From the NCBI GenBank assembly GCA_011052285.1, contig DRJH01000055.1:1-16281 (forward strand): 16,281 bases of DNA, written 5' to 3'. Of this stretch, positions 1 to 7,953 are shown in pieces. Position 1 is the stretch's first letter; the number at the start of each line of letters is the position of its first letter. Made by a program: the position numbers and the translations under genes. The DNA is from Gammaproteobacteria bacterium (GTDB taxonomy: Bacteria > Pseudomonadota > Gammaproteobacteria > Arenicellales > DRJH01). The notes below the pieces were generated by a model. The model was not told the DNA's origin. It made no database searches and saw only the letters and a list, made by a program, of their open reading frames with translations.

Positions 1-841
1 CCCCTCCATACAAGGCTCCAAGATATTTACACCAGGGGCGAGTTGAACAATAATTCTGAATGACTTGTTTCTTTGTGCCCTCACCAATAATAAGCATTCT
101 AAAGTTTTCAACTTCTTTGTGGATAAAATCTAAGGTAGACAATAGAAAATCGACCTTCTTGCCTGCGACAAGCCGCATGCACACGATACCAATAATAACT
201 TTCTGGATATCACTGATGTTGTCATTAAAAAGCTTGTTGTAAGAAGAAGTAAGCTGCATTAGGTCGGCATGCTGCTGTGCAGCTAAAATTTGCTTTGTAT
301 CAATGGCGTTGTTCGCAACAGTTATTCGTGATGGATCGAATCCGCAGCGAATAAGGCGACACTTACTGATTTCGGTATAGGCAAACCACCAATTAGCACG
401 TAGGCTCAGGGCTTTCTTCACAGCATAGTTTACTGCCGATGAAATAGATTTTGTATCAGCAACCGGGCCATGGTCATAAAATGCAATGGGTGGAATGATT
501 TGACTAAATTGTTGCTGCAGAAGTAACCGATTTATTGATAAAGCCCTATTTTCCTGACCGGTTATGATAAGCCGGATCCCCTTAATATGATCGTGTAAAC
601 CCTGTTGAAGGTATATACCATGATGAAAATAGATGTTATGGATCTGCTCACCGAATGGTAGCTCATGAATTGCATCAACTAGGTGTTCCTGGGGCAAACA
701 TTTACCACCAAGTACGCGAAGACAAATATCCTGTTTATTTAAGGCCTCATGTAAACCAAGAAAGAAAGGTACGCGATAATTGGGCACGATTCGTTCAACA
801 AAAATTACCGAATCAGGGTTCACACTATGCCTTGTGTCCAC
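1..841 (-). CDS. Glycosyltransferase, GT4-like (partial, runs off the left edge)
   Basis: The minus strand is open from about 856 to base 1 with no stop, so the C-terminal part is missing. The translation starts like a GT-B family 1 glycosyltransferase (VERIVPNYRVPFF, a typical N-terminal strand and loop). It carries the linker found before the second domain (RANWWFAYTEISKCRLIRCG, then FDPSRITVANNAID) and ends at the start of the nucleotide-sugar domain (FRMLIIGEGTKK, WCKYLGALYGG). The likely role is cytoplasmic transfer of a sugar from a nucleotide sugar to a growing surface polysaccharide. There is no early ATG. I take GTG at 841 as the start; another GTG 21 bases further in is possible, and I see no clear Shine-Dalgarno. 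It lies directly downstream of a deacetylase gene in the same reading frame, so it is probably co-transcribed. Family is fairly sure; sugar and acceptor cannot be told. Confidence 0.75.
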   Translation of the reverse strand, partial: MDTRHSVNPDSVIFVERIVPNYRVPFFLGLHEALNKQDICLRVLGGKCLPQEHLVDAIHELPFGEQIHNIYFHHGIYLQQGLHDHIKGIRLIITGQENRALSINRLLLQQQFSQIIPPIAFYDHGPVADTKSISSAVNYAVKKALSLRANWWFAYTEISKCRLIRCGFDPSRITVANNAIDTKQILAAQQHADLMQLTSSYNKLFNDNISDIQKVIIGIVCMRLVAGKKVDFLLSTLDFIHKEVENFRMLIIGEGTKKQVIQNYCSTRPWCKYLGALYGG

Positions 842-856
842 AAGAAAGACATCACA

Positions 857-1681
857 TCAGGGTCTGAAGCGTTCAATAACGTCATAACAACCTCTTAGCT
901 CCATTTTAAACTCATTAAAACTCATTGCTCCATTGATAGCGTATCGATGAAGATCGAGTAGATTTATTTGCCCTTTTATATTCTTGCCACGAATATTATT
1001 ACAGCATATATCGTAGTAATTTGATGCCAGTTGATAGTCTATAGGTCGATAACTATGTTTGTCGCCGAAAGGAAACGAAAATAATTTCGTAAGCAGACCA
1101 GTATTTGAAAAAATTATTTGTTGAGAAATCGTAAACTCACGGATTTTTTGATCGGTTGCTAATTCAGATATAGTACGGTGTGTAGAGGTGTGTGATCCGA
1201 TTGAATGACCTCGATGTAACAGTGATTTGATATGATCCCAGTCCATCATTGGAATCTTGAGTCCATATTTATTTTGGAGCCGTTTATCAATTCCACATCC
1301 GATAGCAGACGTTGCAAGGAAGAAGGTTGCCTTAAAGTTGTAATGATCAAGAACAGGAAGCGCATTAGTAAAGTTATCAAGATAGCCATCATCAAATGTT
1401 ATGACAACAAAGGGCTTTTGAAATGATCGTTCTTGTGATGGTATTTGGGAGTAAAGTGATGATTGCAGTTGTTCAAGAGAAATAACTGAAAAATACTTTG
1501 AAAGATAGTGCATGTGGGAATTAAATACTGCAATACTAACCGGATCGATTGTATTTCTTTCATTTGAAATAGAATGATATAGAAGTATGATAGCATAAGG
1601 AGGTAACAGGTAATTCCGAACAGCTATGCCGGGTAATAATAAAGGACCCAGAAACTGCCTTATCAGCATCTTGGGGGTCAT
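857..1681 (-). CDS. Polysaccharide deacetylase (NodB homology domain)
   Basis: This 274-residue protein has the metal-dependent carbohydrate esterase family 4 motifs in order: YHSIS near residues 35-39, TFDDGY at 95-100 (catalytic and metal Asp pair), SHTSTH at 163-168 (the H-x3-H metal ligands) and FPFGD at 203-207. Such enzymes remove N- or O-acetyl groups from glycans. Among exopolysaccharide genes, the likely substrate is an acetylated hexosamine in the polymer or its precursor. The N-terminus has a moderately hydrophobic stretch (residues 6-34) but no clear cleavable signal, so location is open. The ATG at 1681 overlaps the stop of the upstream deacetylase in an ATGA, suggesting translational coupling. 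Key catalytic residues look intact. Substrate is inference. Confidence 0.9.
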   Translation of the reverse strand: MTPKMLIRQFLGPLLLPGIAVRNYLLPPYAIILLYHSISNERNTIDPVSIAVFNSHMHYLSKYFSVISLEQLQSSLYSQIPSQERSFQKPFVVITFDDGYLDNFTNALPVLDHYNFKATFFLATSAIGCGIDKRLQNKYGLKIPMMDWDHIKSLLHRGHSIGSHTSTHRTISELATDQKIREFTISQQIIFSNTGLLTKLFSFPFGDKHSYRPIDYQLASNYYDICCNNIRGKNIKGQINLLDLHRYAINGAMSFNEFKMELRGCYDVIERFRP

Positions 1682-2436
1682 TGTACAGTTTCCGAGGTAA
1701 TTATTCTTGCAATCTGATGATTATCTATTCTTATATTTTTATCTAATAGAGAATTAGTTCTTGCAAAAAAGGCATCTAATAGTTTCCAGGCTTGCTGCTG
1801 TTCTATTTCCCATGAGTGACCCCAGAGATGAAATATCCCACCATGCTTTATGGAGAATTCAAGTATTCGATCCAGTCGTGCCGACAAGTTACTACTGCTG
1901 AGACATGTGAACAACAGTGGAAAGTTGATACCATTTAGATATATATTGTCAAGATAATTTTTGATATAGGTTAGTTTGCCATGATTAAAGAACTGTAGTG
2001 TCGTTGAAAGTTGGTATACATCATTTCCCGGCGTCAGACTAAAATTCGCAATGGTCCTGGCATATTCAAAGCCGGCGTTAATAACGAGTTTTCGAATATT
2101 TTGGTTATATTTACCACCCGGGTAGCAGAATCCGGCTATTGATTTCCCGATTTTTTGCTCTAGATAGTCTTTCCCGGCCACAATTTCCTGAGAGGCTCGC
2201 CGTAAATCCAGTTTATCAAGATAAATATGATGGAATGTGTGGCCCCCAATTTCAAATGTACTGGCCAAATCCCGAAGGTCAGAACCGACAATCGTATCTC
2301 TTCCTTCTGCATTGGTTGCAGGGATATAGAACGTTCCCCGTAGGTTGTATTTGTCCAGCAATTCTGCCAAACGAATATCCAGTGGATGTCCGTCGTCCCA
2401 GGAAGTAGTAAAAAGAAAGTGATTGGATGTTGGCAA
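1678..2436 (-). CDS. Polysaccharide deacetylase, divergent second copy
   Basis: This 252-residue protein belongs to the NodB/CE4 superfamily but differs from its neighbour. Motif 1 is SWDDG (residues 12-16) near the N-terminus, motif 2 is GGHTFHH (64-70, keeping H-x3-H) and motif 3 is CYPGGKY (104-110). A late HLWGHSWE segment (203-210) supplies the C-terminal histidine region. There is no signal peptide, so it probably acts in the cytoplasm on a precursor. The start is TTG at 2436: an in-frame TGA lies nine codons upstream and no ATG or GTG comes between. No strong ribosome binding site is visible. It is the first gene of a minus-strand run (two deacetylases then a glycosyltransferase). Family assignment is secure; the substrate is unknown. 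Confidence 0.87.
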   Translation of the reverse strand: MPTSNHFLFTTSWDDGHPLDIRLAELLDKYNLRGTFYIPATNAEGRDTIVGSDLRDLASTFEIGGHTFHHIYLDKLDLRRASQEIVAGKDYLEQKIGKSIAGFCYPGGKYNQNIRKLVINAGFEYARTIANFSLTPGNDVYQLSTTLQFFNHGKLTYIKNYLDNIYLNGINFPLLFTCLSSSNLSARLDRILEFSIKHGGIFHLWGHSWEIEQQQAWKLLDAFFARTNSLLDKNIRIDNHQIARIITSETVQ

Positions 2437-2687
2437 TTGGCTATCTTTATGAGCATCTGCTCAGAGAAATAAAGCAAAGAAAAAAAAGAATTGATACAGT
2501 ATATACATTATTAATAACATGGGTATAAATAATTTATAAGCGAGGATAAATGAGGACAATTACCAGCGATTTACTGTGTGCTAACTTGCTATGATAGAAT
2601 ATATCCCAGTCAATCCCGTTGCTACACGTAACGGTAAATGTGAGTATAAACATACAATATCATATAAACAAGGAAATGGATAAGAAT
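2437..2687. other. AT-rich divergent intergenic region
   Basis: About 250 bases separate the divergent deacetylase operon (minus) and the O-antigen ligase-like gene (plus), so promoters for both should lie here. The region is very AT-rich, which makes -10-like hexamers too frequent to choose among. The best plus-strand candidate is TAGAAT at 2595-2600 with a weak TTACTG at 2571-2576, 18 bases apart. A short inverted repeat (CCGTT and AACGG, nine-base gap) lies near 2616-2634. No RNA gene or convincing small ORF was seen. Confidence 0.35.
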
Positions 2688-3899
2688 ATGACTGATATCC
2701 CACAGCCTGTGCCAGATGAACATAGGCAAGAATCCAACTCTTTGGCAACAATAAGGATTAGGCAGGGCTGGGTTATTTGCATTGGTTTCTCCCTGTTATT
2801 TACACTAAGGAAAGTTTATCCAGAGTATCGTCAGGTAATTTATCTATTACCTTATATTTCATTAGTATTTGGAATACTCAATAGTATTCTCCTGAGAAAG
2901 ATTCTTTTTGATAAAAAGATGGTCTTGGGCTTTGTTATCTATGTAGTGGCGGTTATATTGTCTATATATAGTCTTGATCAGATGACATTTTTTTCTTACC
3001 GAGATTTCCTGATTATAAGTGCTGTATTTTTGACCTTCATACCTGTTATATCAATTACAGATAAGATGGTTAAAATACTTTTTATTGTATTTTTAATTAA
3101 TACTTTTATCGGAGTTACCTTTAAAGGTGTCTATAGTCTCAATGTGAAATCATACCTCGTTGATTCAAATGCTCTATTGGAAAATGATGCATTTCAATTT
3201 GCACTATTTACATTATATTTTATCTATAGAAAGGACTATAAATGGGCAGCTATTAGCTTATTAATGAATGGAATAGTCTTCAAACGAATTGCCTTCTTCG
3301 CTTTATTATCATCATTGGGTACCTATCTATACATGTTCGGATTTAATAATAAAAAATATCTGGATAAGAAATTACTGGGCAAGTCACTGCTCATGGCTTT
3401 TGCATATACTCTCGTTCTATATATCATAGCAATGAATATTGCTTATATTGCAAGATATGTTCTTGATTATTTTCAATACTATGATATTTCTACGGACTAC
3501 TTTCTCAAAGGGAGAATAGCCATTCAGAGCGAACTAAACCGTATCATCGCGAGTACAGGGCTTTACCAAACACTGTTTGGGCATGGCATCGGAGCTGCAG
3601 ACAGTACATTGCAGCTAATCGCATTAATATTTGACAATCCACATAATGATTTTCTAAAATTACAGTTTGAATATGGAATCGTTGGTCTGGTGTTGTATGT
3701 TACGGCGATCTGGCTGATTTTGTCTAGAAATTGTTTTGGTATACTGGTTTTTGTCTTTAGTATGACATTGCTTCCCACTGACAATACCATAATATATATT
3801 ACCTATCAGTTTTTAGCAGTATTTCTGGTTAAATGTATCAGTACTGAGATGATATCTCCTGGGGAACACCAACAAGAAAAATCTATAGGTAGTGTATAA
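2688..3899 (+). CDS. O-antigen ligase / Wzy-type polymerase-like membrane protein
   Basis: This is a very hydrophobic protein of about 403 residues with roughly ten predicted membrane spans. Late in the protein come GHGIG (about residue 298) and PHNDFLKLQFEYG (about 318-330), followed by a hydrophobic IVGLVLYVTAIWLIL span. This large periplasmic loop with the Pro-His-Asn motif is typical of the O-antigen ligase/polymerase superfamily (WaaL, Wzy, Wzy_C domain). Members join lipid-linked glycans, either polymerising repeat units or transferring them to an acceptor, at the periplasmic face of the inner membrane. Start: ATG 2688 has a GGA seven bases upstream. ATG 2676 is in frame but its AGGA is only one base away, and TTG 2619 is unlikely. 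It faces away from the deacetylases and is AT-rich like them. Polymerase and ligase cannot be separated here. Confidence 0.82.
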   Translation: MTDIPQPVPDEHRQESNSLATIRIRQGWVICIGFSLLFTLRKVYPEYRQVIYLLPYISLVFGILNSILLRKILFDKKMVLGFVIYVVAVILSIYSLDQMTFFSYRDFLIISAVFLTFIPVISITDKMVKILFIVFLINTFIGVTFKGVYSLNVKSYLVDSNALLENDAFQFALFTLYFIYRKDYKWAAISLLMNGIVFKRIAFFALLSSLGTYLYMFGFNNKKYLDKKLLGKSLLMAFAYTLVLYIIAMNIAYIARYVLDYFQYYDISTDYFLKGRIAIQSELNRIIASTGLYQTLFGHGIGAADSTLQLIALIFDNPHNDFLKLQFEYGIVGLVLYVTAIWLILSRNCFGILVFVFSMTLLPTDNTIIYITYQFLAVFLVKCISTEMISPGEHQQEKSIGSV

Positions 3900-3929
3900 A
3901 TAATACTATTTGATATAAATATTTATTAC

Positions 3930-4364
3930 TCAGAACAAACCACCACTGAACAGGTCCTTGATTTTTGACCAGATGCCAAGAGAGAAATTATCAACAAGGT
4001 CAATGCCAAGAGCAGATTTTATAATATATAACAGCAGAAGTCCAAGTAGAGAAGAAACAATAATCACAGTTGCCAACATAATCGATTTCCCTAATCGCGC
4101 CAACTCTTGGTATCTGCGACTCGCGGGACGCCTGTTTGCCCCCGAAATAAAGACAAAATAGTAGCTTTTTTTCCAAAATCTAATCGTCCATCGCAGGTCA
4201 ATAGGGTGAACACCCCATGTTCTCGCTCCGAGAGCGACCTTCAGCCCCAGCAGTTGTTCATCGCTGAAACTGTCCCTTTGTTCTGCCGGAAGTCGTTTGA
4301 GCATGCCTTTGATGAATGGGTCATTGTGTATTCCATTGACAGATATTTTTCTGTCTGATCTCAT
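3930..4364 (-). CDS. Small membrane protein of unknown function
   Basis: This 144-residue protein is not a family I can name. Residues 1-60 are soluble and charged, with a segment running from PAEQRDSFSDEQLLGL to GARTWGVHPIDLRWTI (about 25-61). Then come a basic stretch with KKSYYFVFISGANRR (65-79) and ASRRYQELAR, one clear membrane helix (about 95-117) and a short tail. This suggests an N-terminal cytoplasmic domain and a C-terminal anchor, with Arg-rich residues next to the membrane. ATG 4364 has AGGA about nine bases upstream. It points toward the ligase-like gene (convergent, 30-base gap) and away from galE. The good ribosome binding site and coherent composition support a real gene. A role in polysaccharide assembly is only a guess from its position. 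Confidence 0.72.
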   Translation of the reverse strand: MRSDRKISVNGIHNDPFIKGMLKRLPAEQRDSFSDEQLLGLKVALGARTWGVHPIDLRWTIRFWKKSYYFVFISGANRRPASRRYQELARLGKSIMLATVIIVSSLLGLLLLYIIKSALGIDLVDNFSLGIWSKIKDLFSGGLF

Positions 4365-4585
4365 GGTGGGTGTCCTGATTATCTCGTGGTTATGATATGG
4401 TACTATGTGAGGGTATCCTTTCTATCTCACACAACTCTATCGCATAAGGTGGTTGCAGACAAATGAATATCTTCATTGAGAGTTGTTACTGGAGATATAA
4501 TGGGCCGCTCAAGCTCAGGTGGCTTTCCTGCCGTATGTCGGCATCTTTGCAAGCGTAGTTTTGAGTGGAATCCAGAACGTTTGTT
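4365..4585. promoter_or_regulatory. Divergent intergenic region with candidate galE promoter
   Basis: This gap of about 220 bases lies between the small membrane protein gene (minus) and galE (plus). A perfect TATAAT sits at 4496-4501, about 85 bases before the galE start. The nearest -35-like hexamer (TTGAGA, 4476-4481) is only 14 bases away, which is short, so the promoter call is tentative. On the minus side, an AGGA about nine bases before 4364 serves the small gene. No RNA gene or conserved leader was recognised. Confidence 0.3.
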
Positions 4586-5602
4586 ATGAAGAAAATCCTT
4601 GTTACTGGTGGCGCAGGCTACATCGGTTCGCATACCTGCGTCGAATTACTCAATGCGGGCTTTGAGGTTGTTGTTATCGACAACCTCTGTAACAGTAAAC
4701 GCAGCTCTCTTGATCGAGTCCATCGGATTACGAACAACAAAGCAATCCCTTTTGTTCAGGCTGATCTGCTCGACACCAAGACACTGGATAGTGTATTTAC
4801 CACCTATCAGCCAGTAGCCGTCGTGCACTTTGCCGGACTTAAGGCGGTTGGTGAATCGGTCTCTTTGCCTCTACAGTATTATCGCAACAATGTCTGTGGC
4901 TCTGTAAATTTGTTACGAGCGATGCAGGAGCATGGTGTTCGAAACATCGTTTTCAGCTCCTCAGCCACTGTTTACGGTGAACCTGCATCACTACCGATTA
5001 AAGAAGAATTCCCACTCAGTGCAGCCAATCCCTATGGCCAGAGCAAGTTGATGATCGAGGAGATGCTCAAGGATTTGTATCGTTCCGATCCGGCATGGAA
5101 TATATCCATATTGCGTTATTTCAACCCCGTTGGTGCCCATTGTTCCGGCCTCATCGGTGAGTCACCACAAGGTATACCTAACAACCTAATGCCCTATATC
5201 TCCCAGGTGGCGGTTGGAAAGCTGTCAGCGCTGGCAGTTTTTGGAAATGATTATCCGACAACGGACGGTACCGGTGTGCGGGATTATATCCATGTTGTGG
5301 ACCTTGCCAGAGGGCATATTAAAGCTCTGGAGAAACTGACTTGCAACCCGGGATTGATGATCCATAATCTCGGAACCGGCAGAGGTGTTTCGGTACTGGA
5401 GCTGGTGATGGCATTTGAGCGTGCGTCGGGCAAGCCCGTCCCCTATAAGGTCACAGAACGTAGAGCCGGAGATATTGCCAGTTGTTACGCAGATCCCACC
5501 CTGGCACAGCAGCAACTGGGTTGGCAAGCAGAAAAAGGCCTGCAGCAGATGTGTGAGGATACCTGGCGCTGGCAGCGGCAAAACCCTGAAGGGCTGCCCT
5601 GA
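4586..5602 (+). CDS. galE: UDP-glucose 4-epimerase
   Basis: GalE interconverts UDP-glucose and UDP-galactose (also UDP-GlcNAc/GalNAc in some members) with tightly bound NAD, in the cytoplasm. It supplies galactose units for surface polysaccharides and the Leloir pathway. From ATG 4586 the protein has 338 residues, the same length as the E. coli enzyme. The NAD-binding GGAGYIG is at residues 8-14, SSSAT at 124-128, and the catalytic Tyr-x3-Lys (YGQSK) at Y150/K154. The conserved NPYG, LRYFNPVGAH and DGTGVRDYIHV segments are all present. An in-frame GTG at 4565 would add seven residues before the normal start of the fold, so I prefer the ATG. It borders the polysaccharide block and stands alone on its strand, consistent with sugar-nucleotide supply. 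Confidence 0.96.
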   Translation: MKKILVTGGAGYIGSHTCVELLNAGFEVVVIDNLCNSKRSSLDRVHRITNNKAIPFVQADLLDTKTLDSVFTTYQPVAVVHFAGLKAVGESVSLPLQYYRNNVCGSVNLLRAMQEHGVRNIVFSSSATVYGEPASLPIKEEFPLSAANPYGQSKLMIEEMLKDLYRSDPAWNISILRYFNPVGAHCSGLIGESPQGIPNNLMPYISQVAVGKLSALAVFGNDYPTTDGTGVRDYIHVVDLARGHIKALEKLTCNPGLMIHNLGTGRGVSVLELVMAFERASGKPVPYKVTERRAGDIASCYADPTLAQQQLGWQAEKGLQQMCEDTWRWQRQNPEGLP

Positions 5603-5625
5603 ACCGATCTGAGGAGGCCAACAAT

Positions 5626-5647
5626 GCTGAAAAACGGCCTTTTCAGC
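5626..5647. terminator. Hairpin between convergent galE and glcF
   Basis: A perfect 8-bp inverted repeat, GCTGAAAA and TTTTCAGC, encloses a 6-base loop (ACGGCC). It lies in the 50-base gap between the galE stop and the glcF stop. Its place and symmetry suit a bidirectional terminator. The stem has only three G-C pairs at its base and no long T run follows on either strand, so intrinsic termination may be weak. Confidence 0.5.
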
Positions 5648-5652
5648 TGTTA

Positions 5653-6861
5653 TTAATTTTCGAGCAACTCGATCCAGTGCACTACGGGCTTGTGGGCTGC
5701 TGTGGCCAGATACAGCTGGCAGCCAATGTTTGCTGTGGCAATGACCTCGGCGTCATTATTCTCCAGAGTGTTGATTTTGTTGTTCAACATTTGCCTGGAA
5801 AGTTCTTTTTGTAGAATTGAGTACGTGCCTGCCGAGCCACAACAAAGATGAGAGTCTGCTATGGGGGCCAGGGAAAAATTCAGTCGCTGTAGCAGTTTTT
5901 CCACTCGCCCACCCAGTAGCAAGCTGTGTTGCAAGCTGCAGGGTGTATGAAATGCCACCCTGCGCCCATGGCCATTGATGCCCAATTGCTCAAGTGGTAG
6001 AGCCTCCAGAATTTGTGAAAGATCACGGACTTTCCTTGCAACGACTTTCGCTTTGTCGGCATAGATGGGGTCGTCAGCCAGTAAATGTCCATATTCTGTA
6101 AGCATGGCACCACAGCCACTGGCACCGACCACAACAGCTTCCGCACCCTGTTCAAGTTCAGGCCACCAGGCATCAATATTCTGCCGCATCCGTGCCCGCG
6201 CTTGTTTCGGAGCTGACAAATGCTGGTCAACCGCACCACAGCAGCCGGTTGAAGGTGGAAAGATTACGCTGATACCCATTCGATCCAGAATTCTGGCTGC
6301 AATGGTGGAGGTGGCTGGGGTAGCGACCGACTGTACGCAACCAGGGAACAGAATCACCCGCCTGTCATGTTGAGCTTGGGGAAGTTTTCCGGGTTGCTGG
6401 TGGCTGGGGATTTGCTTGTGCAGATCTTCAGGTAGCAGGCTACGCAAGTATTGACCCGTTCGTAGCAGCACAGAAAAACGTTTTGGATAAGGGAGAATGG
6501 CGCGCAAGCAGACACGAAATACTCGTTGTAAAAAAGGGCGTGGCAGGCGACGCTCAAGCTCCAGTCGGCCGATATCCAATAATTGGCCATAATGAACCCC
6601 GGATGGGCAGGTGGTTTCACAGGACTTGCAACTCAGGCAGCGGTCAAGGTGGATCCGGCTGTTCTCACTGACTGGTTGTCCCTCAAGCATTTGCTTGATG
6701 AAATAAATGCGACCTCGTGGCCCATCACGCTCATCACCGAGTAGCAAATAGGTCGGGCAGGTGGCGGTACAAAAGCCACAATGTACACAGGCCCGTAGAA
6801 TTTTCTCGGCTTGTTGGCCGTTTGGGGTTGCAAGAAAGGCCTTGGCTAAAGAGGTTTGCAT
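5653..6861 (-). CDS. glcF: Glycolate oxidase (dehydrogenase) iron-sulfur subunit
   Basis: This 402-residue protein has two bacterial ferredoxin motifs near the N-terminus: CVHCGFCTATCP (C25, C28, C31, C35) and CLSCKSCETTCP (C75, C78, C81, C85). Each should hold a 4Fe-4S cluster. Two cysteine-rich CCG domains follow, with CCGAVDQH (C207/C208) and CCGSAGTYS (C340/C341). This layout is that of GlcF, which passes electrons from the flavin subunits of glycolate oxidase to the membrane quinone pool. Length is close to that of the E. coli protein. The ATG at 6861 directly follows the glcE stop codon (no gap), so the two are almost certainly co-translated. It is the last gene of the operon, facing galE tail to tail. 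A related LutA-type subunit is excluded by the neighbouring glcD and glcE. Confidence 0.96.
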   Translation of the reverse strand: MQTSLAKAFLATPNGQQAEKILRACVHCGFCTATCPTYLLLGDERDGPRGRIYFIKQMLEGQPVSENSRIHLDRCLSCKSCETTCPSGVHYGQLLDIGRLELERRLPRPFLQRVFRVCLRAILPYPKRFSVLLRTGQYLRSLLPEDLHKQIPSHQQPGKLPQAQHDRRVILFPGCVQSVATPATSTIAARILDRMGISVIFPPSTGCCGAVDQHLSAPKQARARMRQNIDAWWPELEQGAEAVVVGASGCGAMLTEYGHLLADDPIYADKAKVVARKVRDLSQILEALPLEQLGINGHGRRVAFHTPCSLQHSLLLGGRVEKLLQRLNFSLAPIADSHLCCGSAGTYSILQKELSRQMLNNKINTLENNDAEVIATANIGCQLYLATAAHKPVVHWIELLEN

Positions 6862-7953
6862 TCAAAGTCCCGTTGCAGCCGTCGTACCATACAGGTGGCC
6901 GGGGTTGAACAAGCTCTTGGGGTCGAAAGCCAGTTTCAGGCGTTGATGCAGTGCCAGTAGTTCTGAGGGAAGCGGTTGAAAGACTTCGGTGCCGGGTTTG
7001 GCGCCACGAAAACAGGTGGCGTGACCACCCACGGTTTTGGCGTAGTCCCAGTAGTCTGTTTTATCTATGATTAAATGCCTGTTTTCACAGCACCAGCGCA
7101 GCGCCCCACCCCATTCCAGAATGACTTCTCCGGACTCCTCGCGAAGTAGTGTTGTGGGTGGTACTGACAGGCGCCAGAGTCGCTTTGATGCGGTAAATGC
7201 GGGCAGAGTCTGTTCCCGAAGGGCAGTCCAAAATATGCTGCCATCGGTATTTTCGTCACCTCCAATCAGGGAGATGGCGTCGTGGACAGCGCTGCGCTCA
7301 CCGGACAAGCGGCAATACAGCTGATCTCGATACCAGGCTGTGGCGGTAATCGGCAGGGCCTGTCTGGACCAGGTGAGCATGTGTTGCAACGCGGTTGTGC
7401 TGTCACATGACATACTAATGGTGGTTTCCGCCTCAGGTAGGGGTAGGACCTTGAGTGAGACTTCAAGCAACAGGGCCAGCGTCCCCAGGCTGCCAGTCAG
7501 CAGTCGTGAGATATCGTATCCGGCGACATTTTTTATCACCTCACCGCCAAAATGCAGTATCTGGCCATGGCCATTGATGACGCGAACCCCCAGTACATAG
7601 TCGCGTACCGAACCACGATAAGCACGCGCCGGTCCGGCAAGTCCGGCAGCAACCACACCGCCGAGGGTTGTTCCGGGACCGAAGTGTGGGGGCTCGAAGG
7701 CTAGCATTTGACCACGCTCTGCCAGTATTGCCTCGATTTCCTGTAGCGGTGTACCACTTTTGGCGGTGAGTACCAGCTCCTTGGGCTCATAATTGAGAAT
7801 ACCGCGATGTCCGGCACAACTGAGTTTTTCCCCATTCACCGTACGGCCATAAAAGTCTTTACTGTGACCGCCACAAGGTTGCAGGGTTTTTTGTTCTGAG
7901 AGTGCCTGTAGAATCTGTTCTTGCAGGGCTTGGCTGCAATTAGTCCTTGGCAT
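6862..7953 (-). CDS. glcE: Glycolate oxidase FAD-binding subunit
   Basis: This 363-residue protein has an FAD-binding PCMH-type domain. The segment from GTTLGGVVAAGLAGPAR (94-110) through AYRGSVRDYV carries the flavin pyrophosphate-binding region, and VIKNVAGYD (139-147) is a GlcE hallmark. The C-terminus ends with the FDPKSLFNPGHLYG type of motif shared with GlcD. GlcE is the second, shorter flavin subunit of the GlcDEF complex that converts glycolate to glyoxylate. ATG 7953 lies 14 bases inside the end of glcD, with GGAG nine bases upstream, so it is translationally coupled to glcD. All expected motifs are present and I see no truncation. Confidence 0.95.
   Translation of the reverse strand: MPRTNCSQALQEQILQALSEQKTLQPCGGHSKDFYGRTVNGEKLSCAGHRGILNYEPKELVLTAKSGTPLQEIEAILAERGQMLAFEPPHFGPGTTLGGVVAAGLAGPARAYRGSVRDYVLGVRVINGHGQILHFGGEVIKNVAGYDISRLLTGSLGTLALLLEVSLKVLPLPEAETTISMSCDSTTALQHMLTWSRQALPITATAWYRDQLYCRLSGERSAVHDAISLIGGDENTDGSIFWTALREQTLPAFTASKRLWRLSVPPTTLLREESGEVILEWGGALRWCCENRHLIIDKTDYWDYAKTVGGHATCFRGAKPGTEVFQPLPSELLALHQRLKLAFDPKSLFNPGHLYGTTAATGL

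Noticed and set aside
655..867. Plus-strand ORF of 70 codons
   Set aside because: It is antisense to the glycosyltransferase frame, which has family motifs and stays open across the whole stretch.
2160..2477. Minus-strand 105-codon ORF with an ATG start overlapping the second deacetylase
   Set aside because: It is in a different frame from the NodB motifs and has no recognisable content. The motif-bearing frame starts at TTG 2436.
2619..2687. N-terminal extension of the ligase-like protein from TTG 2619
   Set aside because: It uses a rare start with no ribosome binding site and adds a polar stretch with no family support. The ATGs at 2676 and 2688 are better.
4565..4585. GTG start for galE seven codons upstream
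   Set aside because: ATG 4586 gives MKKILVTGGAGYIG and the standard 338-residue GalE length.
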